Origin: an uncultured Bacteroidia bacterium
Lineage (GTDB): Bacteria; Bacteroidota; Bacteroidia; Bacteroidales; ML635J-15
Reading direction: 5' to 3'
Assembly (NCBI GenBank): GCA_902800045.1
Contig: CADCCZ010000004.1
Location: 124,001-188,000, forward strand
DNA length: 64,000 nucleotides
A program made the position numbers and the translations under genes. The notes beneath the pieces were generated by a model. That model did no database searches. It was not told where the DNA came from and saw only the letters and a program-made list of their open reading frames with translations. This document shows positions 16,591 through 25,740 of this stretch, one piece after another. Numbering within the stretch: the first letter of the stretch is position 1; the number at the start of each line of letters is the position of its first letter.

Positions 16591-17495
16591 AAAGTTTTGT
16601 ACAATACATAATTATTATTGTCATCCTTGCTGCAGGCTTTTCTTCCTGCCGCAAGGTGGTGACCGACAAGTTTCCCGACTATCCGCAGAAGATAACGGTA
16701 AACTCAATAGCAAAGGCTGGCGAACCGCTGTTGGTAAATGTTTCGCTCACGGGTAACATAAACGATTCAACCCTTGCCTTTGTCGATAATGCAGCGGTTA
16801 ATCTGTATATAAACGGAACCCATGCCGAAACTTTAAGCTACGAAGGCGACGGCTATTATGTTTCTACTGTTATAGCCAACGAGAACGACAGCCTCGAATG
16901 TGTGGTTGCATATAATGGCGATACAGCCCGATGCCATTGCGTAGTGCCACAGAAAGAAATTCCGCTCAATTTCGAATATATTGCAAATGCTGGTGTTGAT
17001 GATTCCGGTGAACTTTTGCAAGGAGTTGTAACCACTATCGGCAATATTAAAAATCAGAGCAAATATTATGAGATAAAGATTTATACAGTAGAAGGATACG
17101 ATCGTTATGGTGGGACATCTCTTATGGACATAACCGACCCCATTATCAAGAACGAAGGACTGCCGTTGCCGTTGTTCTCCAACGAATTAGCTTCTGGTGA
17201 AAACTTCTCCGTCACGCTCAAGTTTATGACTCATGTCCATGGCGCGGCAGTTTACAACGATACTTTAGTCCAGATGATCCGGCCAATACTTGTGAGATTC
17301 CGTGCTGTTGACGAGAACTACTACAAGTTCACGCGAATGCACTACCTATATTACGAAGGTCGCTACTCCGAAGGCATTATCGACAATCCAGTAGTGTTCA
17401 ACGTTTACTCGAATGTTGAAAACGGATTAGGAGTATTTGCCGCATATACCGAGTATACTGATACAATTTATCCACCAAATGTATGGCAACGATGA
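16587..17495 (+). CDS. DUF4249 family lipoprotein
   Basis: 302 residues. A lipoprotein signal ends at SSC (Cys near 20). The following YPQKITVNSIAKAGEPLLVNVS and a beta-rich body with AAVNLYINGTHAETLSYEGDGYY fit DUF4249. Such lipoproteins are usually encoded beside a TonB-dependent receptor, as here, and are thought to act as its surface partner; the ligand is unknown. Both gene ends overlap the neighbours by 4 bp. Confidence 0.82.
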   Translation: MKSFVQYIIIIVILAAGFSSCRKVVTDKFPDYPQKITVNSIAKAGEPLLVNVSLTGNINDSTLAFVDNAAVNLYINGTHAETLSYEGDGYYVSTVIANENDSLECVVAYNGDTARCHCVVPQKEIPLNFEYIANAGVDDSGELLQGVVTTIGNIKNQSKYYEIKIYTVEGYDRYGGTSLMDITDPIIKNEGLPLPLFSNELASGENFSVTLKFMTHVHGAAVYNDTLVQMIRPILVRFRAVDENYYKFTRMHYLYYEGRYSEGIIDNPVVFNVYSNVENGLGVFAAYTEYTDTIYPPNVWQR

Positions 17496-19828
17496 GAAAG
17501 CTAATCGCAATATTGATTTTATCGTGCATTGCCTTGGCTGCAATCTGCCAGAACAAGGTTTCGGTTTCGGGTATAGTCGCCGATGCCGAAACCGGCGAGG
17601 TGCTTATTGGGGCGAATGTCGTGGATAGCGCAGGACAAAGCTGGAGCGTAACCGACAATTCGGGATATTTCTGCCTTCATACCGTGTTGCCTGCCAAAGT
17701 ATCGGTATCGTTTATCGGTTATGCTACCAAAAGGCTTACTATAGATGCCAAAACAAAGCTTCCACTCAGAATTTCGCTTGCACCCGACAAACAGATGCTA
17801 GGCGAAGTAACCGTTGTGGCGCAGGGTAGAAAGCAGGGCGGCAATGTGTCGGAAATGAGCATAAAGGAAATATCCGAACTTCCATCAATGGGTGGCAAGC
17901 CCGACATTGCAAAGGGAATGTCGCTTTTGCCAGGAATCAGCACCCAGCGCGAAGGCACAAGCGTATTGAATGTAAGAGGCGGAAATCCCGGCGAAAACAT
18001 GTACCTTTTCGACAATGTACCGATAATTTATGTAAACCATCTCGGCGGATTTTTCTCGACCTTCAACCCCGACATAATAAACGACATACGCATATACAAG
18101 GGAGGATTCCCTGCAAGATACGGTGGCAAACTGTCGTCAATTATCGACATAACCCAGAAGGAAGGCAACAAGAACAAGCACTGCGGTTCTCTGCATGTTG
18201 GACTTACCGATATCTCGGCTACTGCTGAAGGTCCTGCCGGACTGAAAAACTCAAGCTATATAGTATGCGCACGAAAGACTATGATTGGCGCGTTGTTGCT
18301 CTTTGCATCTTATCTAGCCGACCAAAACTATCTTATCGGATATGGTTTCTACGACCTAAACGGAAAATTTTCGTGGAGTCCTACCGACAAGGACAAGCTT
18401 ACTGTAAACCTTTATATCGGTGACGACTACCTTGGATTGCGAAGCAAAAAGCAAACAGGTTATTATGTGAATCCACAGCAGTTCCGTCTTGGTTATATGT
18501 GGGGAAATGTGATGGCATCGGTACAATACAAGCGCATACTTGGCTGCAAGACATTCCTGTCGGCTGGCATTTCACATTCTCGCTACAGACTGCGAACGGG
18601 CTACAAGATAAAGCAAGAAGTGGATACGCTTCCCGATGTTAGAAGCCGTTTCCTTTCGTCGCTTGATGTCACAATGGCTGATTTGTCGGTAAAGCACGAC
18701 TTTTTCAAGTTCTGGAATATGGAGGCAGGCATACAAGGCGAATTCCAGTCGTACTTGCCGACATACAACTTCGAGCAGAAAAACACAATCTATCGTCCAG
18801 CCGCATTCGCATACCTATCGACAACACTGCAATTCCTGAAATATTCGAGTGCAACTCTCGGAGTAAGGGCAAACGGAATAATGTCTAGCACCTATCGTGA
18901 TTTTTCAATAGAACCACGAGCATCGCTCACTTTTGGCTTCTCGCCCAACCATAGGCTCGGCTTGAGCTATATGACTGCAACGCAATATTCGCATCTGGTA
19001 TTCACATCGGGAAGCATAATGAACAACGAGGTTTGGATACCCGCGGGTGTAAATATAAATCCAGCAAAGGTAACTCAGTACTCGGCAGAATGGGAAAGCG
19101 ATTTCCTTGGCGGAAAACTGGCAATGTCGATAGGTGGCTACTACAAGTCGTCGACCGACCTTGCAACCTACAAGGACGGCTTTACCAATTTCATCGGCGA
19201 CGACAACTGGGAATCGAAGGTCGAAACTGGCGGAATTGGACGGGCATACGGAGTTGAATTTCTGTTGCGCAAGAAGGCAGGTCGGTTTACAGGATTTGTC
19301 GGCTACACTTACGCCCGGTCGTTCCGTAAATACGCCAACATAAACAGCGGAAAGGAATTCCCATACGACTTCGACCGCCCGCATAATTTCAACATTGCTG
19401 CAAGCTATAGGATAAACGAAAAGTTCAAAATCAGTGCTACATGGACATACCAGACAGGAATCCCATACACACCGGCATTGGGCAAGCAGTATGTCCCGGC
19501 AATTACCGAAGAGGGTGAACTTTATATGTACGAATGCTTGATATACGGCGAGCGCAACAGTGGCAGAATGAAGGACTATCATCGTCTCGACCTTGCGCTT
19601 ACCTACGAATACAAAATCAAGAAAGGCCGCGATGCTGCATGGAGTTTCAGCATTTACAATGCGTATTTCCGCCAGAATCCATTTTTCTACTACTACAACA
19701 ATACGCCATACGACTATTTCTTATATCCAAGTGTTGACAGCAATTCGTCAGCATTGAAATTGTATCAGGTTAGCTATTTCCCGTTCCTCGCTTCGTTCTC
19801 GTACAAAGTGTATTTCGGTGGAAAATAA
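17492..19828 (+). CDS. TonB-dependent receptor with carboxypeptidase-like N-domain
   Basis: 778 residues: signal peptide (RKLIAILILSCIALAAICQ), a CarboxypepD_reg-like domain (~22-105, VSGIVADAETGEVLIGANV), a plug (~115-225, with NVRGGNPGENMYLFDNVPIIYVNHLGG and a GGFPARYGGKLSS motif), then a 22-strand barrel to the C-terminus. It takes up an unknown substrate across the outer membrane using TonB energy. I prefer the ATG at 17492 because it overlaps the DUF4249 stop as ATGA; an in-frame ATG at 17483 is possible. No SusD is present, so this is not a typical glycan (PUL) receptor. Confidence 0.9.
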   Translation: MRKLIAILILSCIALAAICQNKVSVSGIVADAETGEVLIGANVVDSAGQSWSVTDNSGYFCLHTVLPAKVSVSFIGYATKRLTIDAKTKLPLRISLAPDKQMLGEVTVVAQGRKQGGNVSEMSIKEISELPSMGGKPDIAKGMSLLPGISTQREGTSVLNVRGGNPGENMYLFDNVPIIYVNHLGGFFSTFNPDIINDIRIYKGGFPARYGGKLSSIIDITQKEGNKNKHCGSLHVGLTDISATAEGPAGLKNSSYIVCARKTMIGALLLFASYLADQNYLIGYGFYDLNGKFSWSPTDKDKLTVNLYIGDDYLGLRSKKQTGYYVNPQQFRLGYMWGNVMASVQYKRILGCKTFLSAGISHSRYRLRTGYKIKQEVDTLPDVRSRFLSSLDVTMADLSVKHDFFKFWNMEAGIQGEFQSYLPTYNFEQKNTIYRPAAFAYLSTTLQFLKYSSATLGVRANGIMSSTYRDFSIEPRASLTFGFSPNHRLGLSYMTATQYSHLVFTSGSIMNNEVWIPAGVNINPAKVTQYSAEWESDFLGGKLAMSIGGYYKSSTDLATYKDGFTNFIGDDNWESKVETGGIGRAYGVEFLLRKKAGRFTGFVGYTYARSFRKYANINSGKEFPYDFDRPHNFNIAASYRINEKFKISATWTYQTGIPYTPALGKQYVPAITEEGELYMYECLIYGERNSGRMKDYHRLDLALTYEYKIKKGRDAAWSFSIYNAYFRQNPFFYYYNNTPYDYFLYPSVDSNSSALKLYQVSYFPFLASFSYKVYFGGK

Positions 19829-19917
19829 CATACAAACCGAATAAGCCTGAGCGTGAAGATTTGCAAAAGCCTTATATATAGCGTTTAACTGTTGGTCGCG
19901 CATTCTTTCGGGCGAGT

Positions 19918-21111
19918 TTAGTACATCATTCCAAACAACCACAACGGAATCTTGTTGTCGATGCCGATTTCTATGCCGTCGGCAACTACAAAGCTGTCCT
20001 TCGCGCCGCTTATCTGCCTATAGCCCTTGCCGTGTCCGCCAACCTCGAAAAGATATGCCGAGTTGACAAGAAAATCGCCCTTCTGTGGCATAATTATGCG
20101 GTTCGATGCCGAAAGCTGGTTGGCAAAGAAGGTTTCGCGTATAGTGCCAGTCTCAGCCTTACTTGACAGCGCGTCCATAATGTTGGTATTTCCAAAAACA
20201 ATCTTTTCGGGCTTCACAAGCTGCTTCGAGCCCCTGTCCTCGGCATATAGCATCCGGATCACCCCAGCCCTGTCAAGCAAGTCGAAAAGCCGCATAAGTT
20301 GGTTTCTGCCAATCTGCATCATCGTGCATAGCGATTGTATGTTGAGCGTATATGGAACCGTTTCCGACAGAATCACAAGCAACTGCTTGGCCTTTTTCAG
20401 CGATGCGTACTCTATTTCGGTAACGGCGGGAATGTCGTAGTCGATAATGGTATTGACAACCTGCTGAACCCGTGTCAGATAGGTAATTTCGGAGCATCCC
20501 CTGTAGTACGGATAGTAGCCACGCTTGAGATATTTCTCGAACTTGGGCAAAATCTTGCATCTGGTGGAAATCTGCGTGGCAATGTCGTAGTGCGACTTCA
20601 TAATGTCCTGCAACGAATACACCTCGCCGAACTTCTCGCCCTCGAAGTTCAGGAACTCCCTGAACGACAATCCCCGCATCTCGTATATCACGCACCTCCG
20701 CGACAAGTCGGAAATGGAATTGTCGATCTCGAGCAGCGACGAGCCGGTGAAAACTATGTGCATATCGGGAAACGAATCGTAGATGTTTTTTATCTCCACC
20801 GACCAGTTTGGGTACCGGTGAACCTCGTCGAGGAAAAGATACTTGCCACCGTGCGCTGCGTGGTACTCGGCAAGCTCGAATAAGGTATGCGCCGAAAACC
20901 AGATGTTGTCGAGCGAAACATACAAGGCTTTCCGCCTGTCGGCAATCTTCGATTTTATGTATTGCAGCATTATGGTCGTCTTGCCGACGCCCCGCGCACC
21001 CTTAATCCCGATAAGCCTGTCTTCCCATTGTATCTCGTCGAAGATATACCTAATGATGTCGTGCGATGTCTTCTCAACAAGCTGTGCCGATATTCTGTAA
21101 ACGCTTTCCAT
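19918..21111 (-). CDS. AAA ATPase with DUF4143-type C-terminus
   Basis: 397 residues. Walker A GARGVGKT (38-45), Walker B YLFLDEVHRYPNW (91-103) and a sensor-like FTGSSLLEID mark the AAA_14-type ATPase; the C-terminal half ending in a nuclease-like region (FEVGGHGKGYRQISGAKDSFVVADG) matches the DUF4143 arrangement. These ATPases are very common in Bacteroidota; their biochemical role is not firmly known. The gene is solitary. Three copies of a ~32-bp repeat lie just upstream of its -7 box, hinting at specific control. Confidence 0.85.
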   Translation of the reverse strand: MESVYRISAQLVEKTSHDIIRYIFDEIQWEDRLIGIKGARGVGKTTIMLQYIKSKIADRRKALYVSLDNIWFSAHTLFELAEYHAAHGGKYLFLDEVHRYPNWSVEIKNIYDSFPDMHIVFTGSSLLEIDNSISDLSRRCVIYEMRGLSFREFLNFEGEKFGEVYSLQDIMKSHYDIATQISTRCKILPKFEKYLKRGYYPYYRGCSEITYLTRVQQVVNTIIDYDIPAVTEIEYASLKKAKQLLVILSETVPYTLNIQSLCTMMQIGRNQLMRLFDLLDRAGVIRMLYAEDRGSKQLVKPEKIVFGNTNIMDALSSKAETGTIRETFFANQLSASNRIIMPQKGDFLVNSAYLFEVGGHGKGYRQISGAKDSFVVADGIEIGIDNKIPLWLFGMMY

Positions 21112-21144
21112 ACCGCTGTCCTTTCAATCAAAATTTCATCGCCA

Positions 21145-21152
21145 CAAAGGTA
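21145..21152 (-). promoter_or_regulatory. -7 box of the DUF4143 ATPase gene
   Basis: TACCTTTG on the minus strand, 33 bp before the ATG; its -33 region falls in the first 32-bp repeat, without a clear TTG. Confidence 0.55.
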
Positions 21153-21160
21153 AAAACTTT

Positions 21161-21256
21161 TCTCTGGACAGAAAAATTTTTGCAAATATTTTTCTCTACA
21201 CAGACGATTTTTGATTAAAAGTTTTCTGTATATAGACGATTTTCTTTGTTGCATAG
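21161..21256 (-). repeat. Three ~32-bp direct repeats upstream of the ATPase gene
   Basis: Copies start at 21161, 21193 and 21225. On the plus strand they share TCTCTxxACAGAxxATTTTT with drift in the second half; copies 2 and 3 share AGACGATTTT. The spacing is exactly 32 bp (about three helical turns). The rest of the 547-bp gap up to nrdJ is AT-rich; I see no riboswitch or gene in it. Confidence 0.6.
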
Positions 21257-21658
21257 AGTTTAAAGCAGAGCAAGTAATAAAGCATTTGTGTTGCTACAAT
21301 CAACCATTATAATTTGAGATATTTTGCCCATAAATTGCTCTCTTCTATTGTTTATTTCTTTTTTGAATTTTGTTATTTTGTATGGCTTGTGTATTGAAAA
21401 TCAGTACGAAACAAATCAAAGCAACATGCAATTCATTTGTATTGTTAACAAAAATTCCGCAATCTGCTTTTCGCCTTGAAAAATCAAGGTATTGCGATTG
21501 TTGATATTTTCACGCAAAAAAGTTTTTACCCTTTTTAATTTGTTGAGAATAAAAGATTTATTCTCCATTTAAAAAAAACAGGAATTGACTTGTTGATAAC
21601 ATCAAATATCATCAGCCTCTAATATTTGTAATTTTACAATCCCAAAAAAGATGTAGAA

Positions 21659-24196
21659 ATGGAACAGAAGAAAACATACCAGATGGACGATGCGCAGAAG
21701 GCATCTGAGGAATATTTCGGTGGCGACCAGTTGGCAGCACGCGTGTGGCTGTCGAAGTACGCACTTAAGGATTCGGACGGCAACCTCTACGAGAGGACTC
21801 CCGACGATATGCACCATCGTATTGCAGCCGAATTGGCACGAATTGACCGCAATTACGCCAATCCAGTTGACGAAAAGGTTTTCTTCGACTTGCTGAAGGA
21901 CTTCAAATATATTGTTCCGCAGGGCGGCCCGATGTCGGGAATCGGCAACACCAAGCAGATAGTTTCGCTGTCGAACTGCTTCGTAATTGGCAACGAAGGA
22001 CTTACCGACTCGTATGGTGGCGTCATGCGCATCGACGAGGAGCAGGTTCAGCTTATGAAGCGTCGCGGTGGCGTTGGTCACGACCTGTCGCATCTGCGTC
22101 CTGCCGGTTCGCCTGTGAAGAACTCGGCTCTTACTTCTACGGGAATCGTGCCGTTTATGGAACGCTACTCCAACACCACACGCGAGGTGGCTCAGGACGG
22201 ACGACGCGGCGCCCTTATGCTCAGTGTTTCGATAAAGCACCCCGACAGCGAGGACTTCATCGACGCAAAGCTCATAGCCGGCAAGGTTACAGGAGCAAAC
22301 ATTTCGGTGAAAATTACCGACGACTTCATGAAGGCCGTTATCGAGCATCGCGACTTCGTGCAGCAATATCCTGTCGATTCCGACAATCCAATGGTTGTAA
22401 AGACGGTTAATCCTGAAAATATATGGAAGAAAATCGTCCACAACGCTTGGTCGTCGGCTGAACCGGGCATACTTTTCTGGGACACCATAATCCGCGAGTC
22501 AATTCCCGACTGCTATGCCGACCTTGGCTACCGCACGGTTTCGACCAACCCCTGCGGCGAGATTCCGCTTTGTCCGTACGATTCGTGCCGACTTCTGGCA
22601 TTGAACCTATATTCGTATGTTGACAATCCGTTCACGCCAAAGGCTAAGTTCAACTTCAAGAAGTTCAAGGAGCATGTCCATTTTGCAGCACGAATGATGG
22701 ATGACATCATCGACCTTGAACTCGAAAAGATTGACTCGATACTTGCAAAGATTGATTCCGACCCCGAAGACGAAGAAATCAAGCATGTGGAACGCCATCT
22801 GTGGGAAAAGATTTACGACAAGGCTGTCCGTGGTCGCCGTATGGGAATCGGTATCACCGCTGAGGGCGATATGCTTGCAGCATTAAATATGAGATACAGT
22901 TCCGACGAGGCAAACGCTTTTGCCGTCGAGGTGCAGAAGACTTTGGCAGTGGAAGCTTACCGCGCATCGGTAGAAATGGCAAAGGAACGTGGTGCTTTCC
23001 CGATTTTCGATGCCAACCGCGAAAAGGACAATCCGTTCATCAACAGGATTAAGGAAGCCGATCCTGAAGTATATGAGCAGATGCTGAAATATGGTCGTCG
23101 CAACATTGCTATGCTTACCATAGCACCGACTGGCACCACCAGCATAATGACGCAGACCACATCGGGAATTGAGCCTGTTTTCAAGGTTTACTACAAGCGC
23201 CGTAGAAAAATCAACCCGAACGACCCCGAATCGCATGTCGATTATGTTGACCCCGACACTGGCGAAAAGTTCGAGGAATACATTGTTTACCATCACAAGT
23301 TCGTCGATTGGCTCAAGGTCAACGGCTACAATGTTGACGAGGTTATGCGTCTGCCCGAAGCCGAGATTGAGAAGATTGTCGCCAAGTCGCCGTATGACAA
23401 GGCTACAGCCAACGACATCGACTATATTAATAAGGTACGTATGCAGGGAGCAATCCAGAAGTGGGTTGACCACAGCATTTCGGTGACAATCAATATGCCA
23501 AACAATATTTCGGCCGATGTGGTTGCCGAGTGCTACATGGAAGCATGGAAGAGCGGTTGCAAGGGCGTTACTGTTTACCGCGACGGTTCGCGCAGCGGTG
23601 TTTTGGTCGATGCCAAGAAGGGTGACGGCAAGGAAGAAAAGCCGGCAACTATCCACGAGCGCCCCAAGGTTCTCGAAGCCGACATTGTAAGGTTCAGCAA
23701 CCAGAAGGAAAACTGGATAGCATTCATCGGACTGGTAAATGGTTCGCCATACGAGATTTTCACAGGTCGTGTAGAGGACGATGTGCTGAACATACCGAAA
23801 TCCATAACACACGGCTTTATCGTCAAGGTTCCGCTGCAAAATGGGACAACACGCTACGATTTCCAGTATAAGAACAAATATGGTTATGTAACCTCTTTCG
23901 AAGGATTGTCGCACATTTTCGATTCGGAATATTGGAACTATGCAAAGCTTATTTCGGGTGTTTTGCGTCACGGAATGGAAATCGACAAGGTTGTGAAGCT
24001 TGTAACCTCGTTGCAGTTGAGCGACAACATCAACACTTGGAAGGCTGGTGTTGCCCGTGCTCTCAAACGCTACATTCCCGACGGCACCAGCGTTGATAAT
24101 TCGCAGGCTTGTCCTCATTGCGGACAGAAGGGTACATTGGTATATCAGGACGGTTGCGTGAAATGCACCAGCTGCGGATATTCGAAATGCGGATAA
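21659..24196 (+). CDS. nrdJ: Adenosylcobalamin-dependent (class II) ribonucleotide reductase
   Basis: 845 residues. The active-site pattern is clear: Cys107 in SLSNCFVIGN, NPCGE with Asn297, radical Cys299 and Glu301, and AMLTIAPTGTTSIMTQTTSGIEP later. The C-terminus carries CPHC (818-821), CVKC (833-836), C839 and a last SKCG, as in enzymes whose tail re-reduces the active-site disulphide and holds zinc. It makes deoxynucleotides without oxygen but needs B12. The start ATG is 21659; a TAATTTTA element lies ~23 bp upstream. No cobalamin riboswitch could be recognised upstream. A strong terminator follows. Confidence 0.95.
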   Translation: MEQKKTYQMDDAQKASEEYFGGDQLAARVWLSKYALKDSDGNLYERTPDDMHHRIAAELARIDRNYANPVDEKVFFDLLKDFKYIVPQGGPMSGIGNTKQIVSLSNCFVIGNEGLTDSYGGVMRIDEEQVQLMKRRGGVGHDLSHLRPAGSPVKNSALTSTGIVPFMERYSNTTREVAQDGRRGALMLSVSIKHPDSEDFIDAKLIAGKVTGANISVKITDDFMKAVIEHRDFVQQYPVDSDNPMVVKTVNPENIWKKIVHNAWSSAEPGILFWDTIIRESIPDCYADLGYRTVSTNPCGEIPLCPYDSCRLLALNLYSYVDNPFTPKAKFNFKKFKEHVHFAARMMDDIIDLELEKIDSILAKIDSDPEDEEIKHVERHLWEKIYDKAVRGRRMGIGITAEGDMLAALNMRYSSDEANAFAVEVQKTLAVEAYRASVEMAKERGAFPIFDANREKDNPFINRIKEADPEVYEQMLKYGRRNIAMLTIAPTGTTSIMTQTTSGIEPVFKVYYKRRRKINPNDPESHVDYVDPDTGEKFEEYIVYHHKFVDWLKVNGYNVDEVMRLPEAEIEKIVAKSPYDKATANDIDYINKVRMQGAIQKWVDHSISVTINMPNNISADVVAECYMEAWKSGCKGVTVYRDGSRSGVLVDAKKGDGKEEKPATIHERPKVLEADIVRFSNQKENWIAFIGLVNGSPYEIFTGRVEDDVLNIPKSITHGFIVKVPLQNGTTRYDFQYKNKYGYVTSFEGLSHIFDSEYWNYAKLISGVLRHGMEIDKVVKLVTSLQLSDNINTWKAGVARALKRYIPDGTSVDNSQACPHCGQKGTLVYQDGCVKCTSCGYSKCG

Positions 24197-24226
24197 AAAG
24201 CAAACATTAGTCTGTCATTATATATG

Positions 24227-24259
24227 AAAAACGGCTATCGTGAGGTAGCCGTTTTTTTT
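24227..24259 (+). terminator. nrdJ terminator
   Basis: ACGGCTA pairs with TAGCCGT, extended by AAAA/TTTT, followed by eight T residues. Confidence 0.88.
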
Positions 24260-24275
24260 GTTTGTTGTGGTTAAC

Positions 24276-24302
24276 AAAAAAAGGCATGCTTTCGCATACC
24301 TT
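24276..24302 (-). terminator. Terminator of the T9SS cargo gene 24329-25012
   Basis: GGCATGC (283-289) pairs with GCATACC (294-300) with one mismatch; on the minus strand it is followed by seven T residues. Confidence 0.65.
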
Positions 24303-24328
24303 TATATTTTAATGTGTGATGATGCTTT

Positions 24329-25012
24329 TTAGTGAGCCACAACGACCTTTACGGTCTTTTCTGCCTTTCCGTCCTTGTAGAGGCGGCATACATAATATCC
24401 GTTCTTCCAAGTGCTGCAGTTAACCGATATGCTGTTGGTGTTGTCGGATGGGATGCGCTTTACAGTCTGTCCCAATACGTTGTAGATTTCAACGTAGCTG
24501 TTCTTGCCAAAACCATTTTCGATTGTGAATGATTCGTTTGCTGGGCTTGGGTAAACGTTGAACGAATTTGCAGCAACGGTTGAAATACCTGCAGTATTAA
24601 TATGTATTGAAAAAACTGCAGTTGGATTTGCACCTGTAGGATATGTGTAAATCATAAAGTCGTGTATTGCATTTATCTGAGAAAAACCTAAATGTACCTC
24701 TTGTTCAGCTCCAGGAGCCAATGTAAATTTAGGACATCCGCCATTCATTCCGCATTGTGTAGAACAAAATTCCCATTCTGCATCAGTACCATAATCCGCG
24801 TTCTCATCAGCGCTAATTCTCAAATAGCATTTAATGTCAGAAATTGTTTCTGATGATGCATTCTTAACCCTGAAATATATTTCGTTGGTTATATTCACTG
24901 TTGTGTTTGTAATATTTTCTTCGCCATTTCTGCCGTTTAATATTACTAATTGTGCAAAACTCTGTGATGCACAAGTAATTATAACTGCTAATATTGTAAA
25001 TATACGTTTCAT
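24329..25012 (-). CDS. Small T9SS-sorted secreted protein
   Basis: 227 residues: signal peptide MKRIFTILAVIITCASQSFAQ, a ~120-residue Ig-like beta domain (ITNEIYFRVKNASSETISDIKCYLRIS) and a C-terminal ~75-residue type A sorting domain (VYPSPANESFTI, VEIYNVLGQTV, YYVCRLYKDGKAEKTVKVVV). The middle domain has four cysteines, including CSTQCGMNGGC, which may form disulphides. Function is unknown; it is expected on the cell surface. The ATG at 25012 is used because the promoter lies just upstream and the signal peptide begins there. Confidence 0.82.
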   Translation of the reverse strand: MKRIFTILAVIITCASQSFAQLVILNGRNGEENITNTTVNITNEIYFRVKNASSETISDIKCYLRISADENADYGTDAEWEFCSTQCGMNGGCPKFTLAPGAEQEVHLGFSQINAIHDFMIYTYPTGANPTAVFSIHINTAGISTVAANSFNVYPSPANESFTIENGFGKNSYVEIYNVLGQTVKRIPSDNTNSISVNCSTWKNGYYVCRLYKDGKAEKTVKVVVAH

Positions 25013-25029
25013 CAGTCTAAAATTTTCTG

Positions 25030-25060
25030 CAAAGATACAAAAATGTTTTAACTCGGACAA
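25030..25060 (-). promoter_or_regulatory. Promoter of the small T9SS cargo gene
   Basis: Minus strand TTG (25058-25060), 20 bp, TATCTTTG (25030-25037), 17 bp before the ATG. Confidence 0.7.
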
Positions 25061-25140
25061 TGTTTTTTTTGAAAAAAATCGCATGGTATGGAATAGTTTT
25101 TGAAAAAGTATTATTTTTGTTTTCGTAAAATTTTACAGAT

Positions 25141-25674
25141 ATGAAGAAAATAGTTTTTGCAATGTTACTTGCGTTTGTAGTGTCGGCAGTGGCATACTCG
25201 CAGGAAGTTCCACAGGTACAACTGAAGAACCTGAAGGGAAAAGTTGTTAATTCGCAGGAGATAATCGAAAATGACGGCAAGCCAGTTATGGTATGCTTTT
25301 TCGCTACTTGGTGCAAGCCATGCATCAAGGAGTTGACTGCTTTCAGCGAGGCCTACGAGGACTGGGCTGACGAAACCGGTGTAAGGATAATTGCTGTGTC
25401 GATTGACGATGCCCGCAGTACCAATTCGGTCGGTCCGTTTGTAAATGCCCGTGGCTGGGATTTCGATGTTTACCTTGATGCCAACGGCGACTTCAAGCGT
25501 GCCATGAATGTGAACAATGTTCCCCATTCGTTCCTGCTCGACGGCAAGGGCAATGTGGCATGGCAGCACACTTCGTACCTCGAAGGCGACGAAGCTGAAA
25601 CTTTCGAGATGATAAAGAAGGTGGCAGCCGGCGAACCTCTGAAGGACGAGAAGAAAGAAAAGGAAGAGGAATAG
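25141..25674 (+). CDS. TlpA-like periplasmic thioredoxin
   Basis: 177 residues: signal peptide (MKKIVFAMLLAFVVSAVAYSQ), then a thioredoxin/AhpC-TSA fold with FFATWCKPCIKEL (Cys58 and Cys61) and the cis-Pro region NNVPHSFLLDG. It is expected to reduce or swap disulphides in the periplasm. A highly charged tail (DEKKEKEEE) ends the protein. It is followed on the same strand by a DUF6029-type barrel, an Omp28 lipoprotein that also has a CxxC, and a small barrel, so a shared redox-linked envelope role is plausible but not shown. Confidence 0.87.
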   Translation: MKKIVFAMLLAFVVSAVAYSQEVPQVQLKNLKGKVVNSQEIIENDGKPVMVCFFATWCKPCIKELTAFSEAYEDWADETGVRIIAVSIDDARSTNSVGPFVNARGWDFDVYLDANGDFKRAMNVNNVPHSFLLDGKGNVAWQHTSYLEGDEAETFEMIKKVAAGEPLKDEKKEKEEE

Positions 25675-25740
25675 TATTCCTACTTCCATTTTCCCTAAAA
25701 AGGAATTATTTTGCAACTAATAATGCGAACATTATAGTAT

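Noticed and set aside
21161..21256. CRISPR-like repeat with 32-bp period
   Set aside because: Only three degenerate copies and no distinct spacer; iterated operator sites fit better.
21257..21658. Cobalamin riboswitch in front of nrdJ
   Set aside because: A leader of ~400 bp is present, but I could not find a B12-box-like conserved core; the region is AT-rich with no clear fold.
22883..24118. A 411-codon open frame antisense to nrdJ
   Set aside because: nrdJ on the plus strand has complete catalytic motifs; the antisense frame is open because serine is coded mostly by TCG and similar bias removes stop codons. It shows no domain or signal peptide.
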